A stretch of 9,109 nt of DNA from positions 1 to 9,109 of the forward strand of contig JAQUMZ010000086.1 of assembly GCA_028717865.1 (NCBI GenBank), in the 5' to 3' direction. The position numbers were made by a program, and so were the translations under genes. Numbering within the stretch: position 1 is the first letter of the stretch; every line of letters starts with the position of its first letter. The notes under the pieces were generated by a model, which searched no databases, had not been told where the DNA came from, and saw only the letters and a list, made by a program, of their open reading frames with translations. This DNA comes from Elusimicrobiota bacterium (lineage in GTDB: Bacteria > Elusimicrobiota > Elusimicrobia > UBA1565 > UBA9628). Below, in pieces: positions 5,697-9,109 of the stretch.

Positions 5697-6515
5697 TCAT
5701 GGTTCGAACGTCATTCTGGGAGCGGCTTGGTAAAGCCGCCCGAGTTTTTCTGCGGCCCGCCGGCAGCGCGGGGCCGCGGTTTCATGGCTGAGCAGGTCGA
5801 CCAGGGCCTGGCAGGTAGCGTTGAGCTCGGACGGGCAGAGGCGCCTTTTTTTCGCGCGCAAGGCGGCGATGATGGCGGCGGAGACTTCGCACCAGGCGGC
5901 GTTCTGGCCCCGGCAAGATCCCGGGCTGTCGGGGAGCGCCTCCATGGAGCAGGAGTGAACGCGATCGGGGGCCAGGCGTTTAAAGGTCGGGCAGAGGGCC
6001 GAGAATCCCGCGCTCCGGTAGGCTTGAGCCGCCGCCGCGCAGGCCTGTTTTTCCCGCTCCTGCGGCTGGGCCGGGTCTCCATCGCTCAAGAATATCGGAC
6101 ACGTATCCTGGATATCGCGGCCCTGCATCAACTCGGCCAACATCAAGTATTCCGAGGAGATGAGCAGGCAATGGTTGTGCAAAGACAACATGCCCGTGTA
6201 AGACGAAGGTATTCTGCCTAGTCCGTCCGTTCCGCAGACGGCGGGATCTCGTCGAACTATCGACTCGCAGGCATAGTAGTCGAGAAGTGTTTCAGATATG
6301 TCGTCCGTCTGGTCCGGCTCGATCACGCGCTGGCGGGGATGCAACGATCCCCAATCGCTGGGACGCACCCAGGTCCGGCCGTAATCGGCCGCGATCCGGG
6401 CTGGAAGGACGCCGGGGTTTTGTCGGACCGCCTCCCCTTTCCGGCAGGCCGCCGCCGACAACCCCGCCAGAAGCGCGGCGGCCAGCCTGGGGGCGGATGA
6501 TCGGGATAATTTCAT
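5697..6515 (-). CDS. Cysteine-rich lipoprotein, unknown family
   Basis: A 272-residue protein with a signal peptide (basic MKLSRSSAPR, then a hydrophobic Ala/Leu core) ending in the lipobox-like LSAAAC. Cys24 would be lipidated and the mature protein anchored to a membrane facing the periplasm or cell surface. Twelve further Cys (83, 94, 116, 139, 159, 175, 189, 201, 209, 227, 235, 251) suggest several disulphides. I recognise no known domain, but it shares a Cys framework and the YGR-x-W block with the protein encoded convergently at 4967-5680. The start is ATG 6515: ATGA overlaps the upstream radical SAM stop by 4 bp and begins exactly at the signal peptide. The same frame stays open upstream to 8207, but that part lies within the radical SAM gene and reads as Arg/Pro-rich shadow. 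Being last in the radical SAM operon hints at a functional link, not proven. Confidence 0.86.
   Translation of the reverse strand: MKLSRSSAPRLAAALLAGLSAAACRKGEAVRQNPGVLPARIAADYGRTWVRPSDWGSLHPRQRVIEPDQTDDISETLLDYYACESIVRRDPAVCGTDGLGRIPSSYTGMLSLHNHCLLISSEYLMLAELMQGRDIQDTCPIFLSDGDPAQPQEREKQACAAAAQAYRSAGFSALCPTFKRLAPDRVHSCSMEALPDSPGSCRGQNAAWCEVSAAIIAALRAKKRRLCPSELNATCQALVDLLSHETAAPRCRRAAEKLGRLYQAAPRMTFEP
5722..5749 (+). terminator. Possible Rho-independent terminator for the plus-strand Cys-rich gene
   Basis: About 40 bp past the plus-strand stop, GCGGCTT (5722-5728) and AAGCCGC (5733-5739) form a perfect 7-bp stem with a GGTA loop, followed after five bases by TTTTT (5745-5749). The gap between stem and T-run makes it weaker than a textbook terminator. 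It lies inside the 3' coding end of the convergent lipoprotein gene, so the bases are also under coding constraint. On the minus strand there is no T-run after the stem. Confidence 0.35.
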
Positions 6516-8239
6516 TCCGGTTGCGGCCGCGGCCCGGCGAGCCGGGTGTAATTCCGCTTGGCATATCCGTCGCATTGATAGAAGCCGGGCATATGGTACG
6601 GCCGGAATTGTCTGGTGCAACGGAGGAATATCTCGCGGATAAGCCCTTTTTGCGCGTGCCCCAGCCGCCGGTAGAGATGCATGAGCAGATGGAGGTGCTC
6701 CTGGTCTATGGCCCCGAAAGACGAGGTTTGCGCGATGGTTTGCGCCAGGAGTTGCGTCGATCTTCGGATCTGCGCGTCTTTTTGCCTCCAATCCAGTCCG
6801 CCTATTTCGTCGAAGCGTTCCGTGACATAGCCGGCGCGCGCGTCCGCCGAAAGGCATTCCGGCCTGGGCGCGGGGGGAAGGGGCCGGATGCCGAATCGGC
6901 GGGCTTGGCGATAAAAGGGGGATTCCGGGTAAAGATAGAAAGGGTTCAGGGCGTAGGTATCTATGCAATCCGAGTTGCGCCGCAGGAATTCCGTGGTTTC
7001 CCGGACATCCGTATCGGTCTCGGTGGGAAAGCCGCCGATCAGGTTGACCTGGTTCCAAATGCCCAGCTTGTGGGATAGGCGCAGGTAACGTTCGGCATTT
7101 TGCCGGGTGATGCCCTTGCGGATGTAGCGCAGGAGCCGATTGCTGGCGGTCTCCATGCCGAAGTCCAACCGGACGGCCCCGGCCCGGCGCATCTTGCGCA
7201 GAAGCCTTTCGTCGAGTTCGCGCAAATTGGCGTAGTCGCTCCAGGGCAGGCCCAGCCGGGCCTCGATCATCGCGTCGCAAAGGGCGTCGGCGAAGCGGTA
7301 GTCGTTGTTGAAGCTCGGGTTTCTGAAGACGATCCCGGTAGCTCCCAACCTGCGCAGCGCCAACAAGTCCGACACGATGCGCGCGACGCCGCGCCGGTCG
7401 GACGGACGGGCGGGGTCGTTGTCGCAGAAGGCGCAGGCGCCTCGGCAGGTGGTCTCGAAGCGGTAGGAAACGAGCAGTTCCGGGCCGCTGCCGGCGCCCG
7501 GCTTGGACAGGGAGCGCGACAGGCGGGGCTGGATGTCGTATCTGGCGAGCAGATCCCGCGGGGCGACCCGGTACTCCGCCAGTGGGTAGCCGGCATAGTC
7601 GGGGTGGCTGTAATCCGGACCGTATCCGGGCGGGTCCGCGGCGCGGCCTTCGCGCGCGGCGGCCGGCGTCCCCGCCCTGGCCAGCGTTCGGAACAGGGGC
7701 GCGCGTCGGCCCTCCAGATGCTCCGCCAGCCGCAGAAGCGGCCCTTGCGCGTTTCCCCATATGGCGTAGTCGAACACCGGATAGCGCCGCAGGAGGTCCC
7801 GCAGCAACCTCCGGCCTAGGCGGGAATAATCCACGGACACCGGGGCGGCGAAACGCTCCTTGAGGCCGCGCGCGATCAAGGCGGCCAGGTTGAGGTCGCC
7901 GATCAAGTCGTCCAGCGTTATCTGGTAAAGCCCGCAGGGCTCCCATGGGACCAGGCCCATGACGGCGTCTTGCCAGGCGGCTAGCCGGCGCGCGGTCCCC
8001 GGCGCCGGCTGCCCCCGCAGGAAAGCCGGCACCGCCCGCGGGTCCGAGAGCAAGGCGAGATCCCGGCGGCGCGCGGGATCGCGCAGAGTGCCGTGGAAGC
8101 GGATATCGCAATCGAAAAACCGAGCCGCATGGCCGGCGCGTCTGAGCGTGTCGGCCATGGCGGGCAGCGCGATCCCGGGCAGCAGGAAGCATTCGTTGAC
8201 GCGGCATAGCGAAGGCGGATATACCAGCCCGACTTTCAT
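6512..8239 (-). CDS. Radical SAM protein with B12-binding-like N-terminal domain
   Basis: A 575-residue enzyme. Residues 1-180 resemble a cobalamin-binding (B12-type) Rossmann domain: MKVGLVYPPS start, ALPAMADTLRRAGH (24-37), LAALIARGLKERF (118-130) and FDYAIWGNAQGPLLRLAEHL (156-175). The last is the position where relatives often carry GEGE. The DxHxxG cobalamin-ligand motif is not visible, so B12 binding is doubtful. The radical SAM core starts at about 255 with C265-x3-C269-x2-C272 for the 4Fe-4S cluster, followed by GMETAS (361-366), IGGFPTET (401-408) and NPFYLYPESPFY (432-443), typical of B12-type radical SAM enzymes. The C-terminal region (about 460-575) is unassigned. Product and substrate are unknown. 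ATG 8239 overlaps the upstream radical SAM stop by 4 bp, with a weak GAAGG 7 nt before it; the 3' end overlaps the lipoprotein gene by 4 bp. Translational coupling is likely. Confidence 0.93.
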   Translation of the reverse strand: MKVGLVYPPSLCRVNECFLLPGIALPAMADTLRRAGHAARFFDCDIRFHGTLRDPARRRDLALLSDPRAVPAFLRGQPAPGTARRLAAWQDAVMGLVPWEPCGLYQITLDDLIGDLNLAALIARGLKERFAAPVSVDYSRLGRRLLRDLLRRYPVFDYAIWGNAQGPLLRLAEHLEGRRAPLFRTLARAGTPAAAREGRAADPPGYGPDYSHPDYAGYPLAEYRVAPRDLLARYDIQPRLSRSLSKPGAGSGPELLVSYRFETTCRGACAFCDNDPARPSDRRGVARIVSDLLALRRLGATGIVFRNPSFNNDYRFADALCDAMIEARLGLPWSDYANLRELDERLLRKMRRAGAVRLDFGMETASNRLLRYIRKGITRQNAERYLRLSHKLGIWNQVNLIGGFPTETDTDVRETTEFLRRNSDCIDTYALNPFYLYPESPFYRQARRFGIRPLPPAPRPECLSADARAGYVTERFDEIGGLDWRQKDAQIRRSTQLLAQTIAQTSSFGAIDQEHLHLLMHLYRRLGHAQKGLIREIFLRCTRQFRPYHMPGFYQCDGYAKRNYTRLAGPRPQPE

Positions 8240-9109
8240 GATCCGGCCTTCGGATCAGGGAGTATTTCCCGCGCTATTTCCCGGGGATCTCGGCGCGAAG
8301 GCCGCAGTTCGCCCGCGCCGTGGACGGCGACGTAATCCCTCCGCGGTCCCGCGCATAGCGCGGCCAGGCTGCAGCCGGCGCATCGCCGCGGTCTCGCCTT
8401 TTCTTCCAGGTAGGAGGAACGCAGGCCCCGGGCGAGTTGCTGGGCGTCTATGGACCTGGCCTCGAATCCCTCCATGAAACACAGGGGTATGCCGTCCACC
8501 ACGAACATCATGCCCCGCGTCCGGCACAGGTCGGCGGCGGCGCGCAGATGCGCGCCGACATCGGAGAGTTTGGGCACCAGGAACCGGCGCGACACCATGC
8601 GCCCCCGCAATTTGGCCAGATGGAAGCTGATGTAGGACAAGCCGGGAAAACGCTCGATGGCGAATGCGGCATAGCGGCGCGCGGTCCGGTAATTCAGCTC
8701 GTTTATGACGAAGGTGATCCTGACCCAGCGGCCTTGGCCGGCCGCTATGGTGTTGTTTATGGCGGCCAGCCGGCGCTGGAAAAGCCCGGTAGTCCGGGTC
8801 AGGGCATTGAAGAGCTTCTCGTTATGCGAGGGGAGGTTGAAGTTGAAAAGAGTGATGCCCGCCTCGACCAGGTCGCCCACGAAAGCGCGGTTTTCCAGGC
8901 GCGTCCCGTTCGTGCACAATATTATCTCCTGGATGCCGTGGCGCCGGGCCAATCCCACCCACTGCAACAGGTCCGGCGCCAGGGTGGGCTCGCCTCCGGA
9001 TATCTCCAGTATATCCGGCTGGGACTCGATATCCCGCCTGATCACCCGAGGGGCATCCGCCGCGGCGCCTTCCCGGGCGGAGCAAAAGAGGCATTTCTGG
9101 TTGCAGGCG
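8236..9109 (-). CDS. Radical SAM protein with auxiliary-cluster (SPASM/twitch-like) C-terminus, N-terminus cut by window edge
   Basis: The frame enters from the right edge, so the start is outside the window; 290 residues are visible. The visible part begins ACNQKCLFC, giving the radical SAM C-x3-C-x2-C cluster motif, followed by EISGGEPTL (the GGE SAM-binding motif) and LCTNGT, the order expected for the TIM barrel. Near the C-terminus C-x2-C-x5-C (visible residues 243, 246, 252), followed by Gly and Tyr, resembles the auxiliary iron-sulphur motif of SPASM/twitch enzymes; Cys210 in GIPLCFMEG may also contribute. Such enzymes modify peptides, sugars or cofactors; the substrate here is unknown. 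A GTG at 9045 inside the frame is not the start, because the cluster motif lies upstream of it. It overlaps the next radical SAM gene by 4 bp (ATGA) and is the first visible gene of this operon. Confidence 0.92.
   Translation of the reverse strand, partial: ACNQKCLFCSAREGAAADAPRVIRRDIESQPDILEISGGEPTLAPDLLQWVGLARRHGIQEIILCTNGTRLENRAFVGDLVEAGITLFNFNLPSHNEKLFNALTRTTGLFQRRLAAINNTIAAGQGRWVRITFVINELNYRTARRYAAFAIERFPGLSYISFHLAKLRGRMVSRRFLVPKLSDVGAHLRAAADLCRTRGMMFVVDGIPLCFMEGFEARSIDAQQLARGLRSSYLEEKARPRRCAGCSLAALCAGPRRDYVAVHGAGELRPSRRDPREIAREILPDPKAGS

Noticed and set aside
6287..7819. Two plus-strand frames (6287-7078, 7100-7819) opposite the radical SAM gene
   Set aside because: They are antisense shadows in GC-rich DNA without domains; the minus strand carries the radical SAM motifs.
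6516..8207. Upstream extension of the lipoprotein frame, giving an 836-residue protein
   Set aside because: This part overlaps the radical SAM gene in another frame on the same strand and reads as Arg/Pro/Ala-rich shadow typical of GC-rich DNA. The signal peptide begins exactly at the ATG at 6515.

Overview
This is a GC-rich, almost fully coding window, probably from a Gram-negative-type, uncultivated bacterium. One gene encodes a clear lipoprotein signal peptide. The gene content (B12-type radical SAM enzymes, a carbamoyltransferase with SxtJ and DUF5989 partners, DUF483-like protein) is the kind seen in Elusimicrobiota, Omnitrophota, Planctomycetes or deltaproteobacterial lineages. That placement is inference; no rRNA, tRNA or phylogenetic marker is present. 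I saw no CRISPR array, insertion sequence or integrase.

The window holds three transcription blocks. Block A (right, minus strand, from the right edge to 5697) has a radical SAM enzyme with an auxiliary-cluster Cys motif (5' end cut by the window edge), a second radical SAM enzyme with a degenerate B12-binding-like N-terminus, and a Cys-rich lipoprotein of unknown family. The three genes are chained by 4-bp ATGA stop/start overlaps. Block B (plus strand, 4967-5680) is one exported Cys-rich protein, tail to tail with the Block A lipoprotein. The two share ungapped YGR-x-W and Cys spacings and appear to be diverged members of one undescribed secreted family.

Block C (left, minus strand, 4901 to the left edge) starts from a 65-bp AT-rich divergent intergenic region. 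It runs: PP-loop ATPase, small SxtJ-like membrane protein, NodU/CmcH-type O-carbamoyltransferase, SGNH-like membrane-anchored hydrolase, a 55-residue DUF5989-type membrane peptide (TTG start, strong Shine-Dalgarno), and a DUF483-like Cys-motif protein cut by the left edge. Several junctions are 4-bp overlaps. Carbamoyltransferase, SxtJ, SGNH and DUF5989 are a recurrent bacterial module thought to decorate a hydroxylated, possibly envelope-linked, substrate. The PP-loop and DUF483-like genes at its two ends look like additions. The substrate cannot be read from the sequence.

Most notable: the convergent Cys-rich pair, the six-gene carbamoylation operon with unusual end members, and the coupling of two radical SAM enzymes to a lipoprotein.
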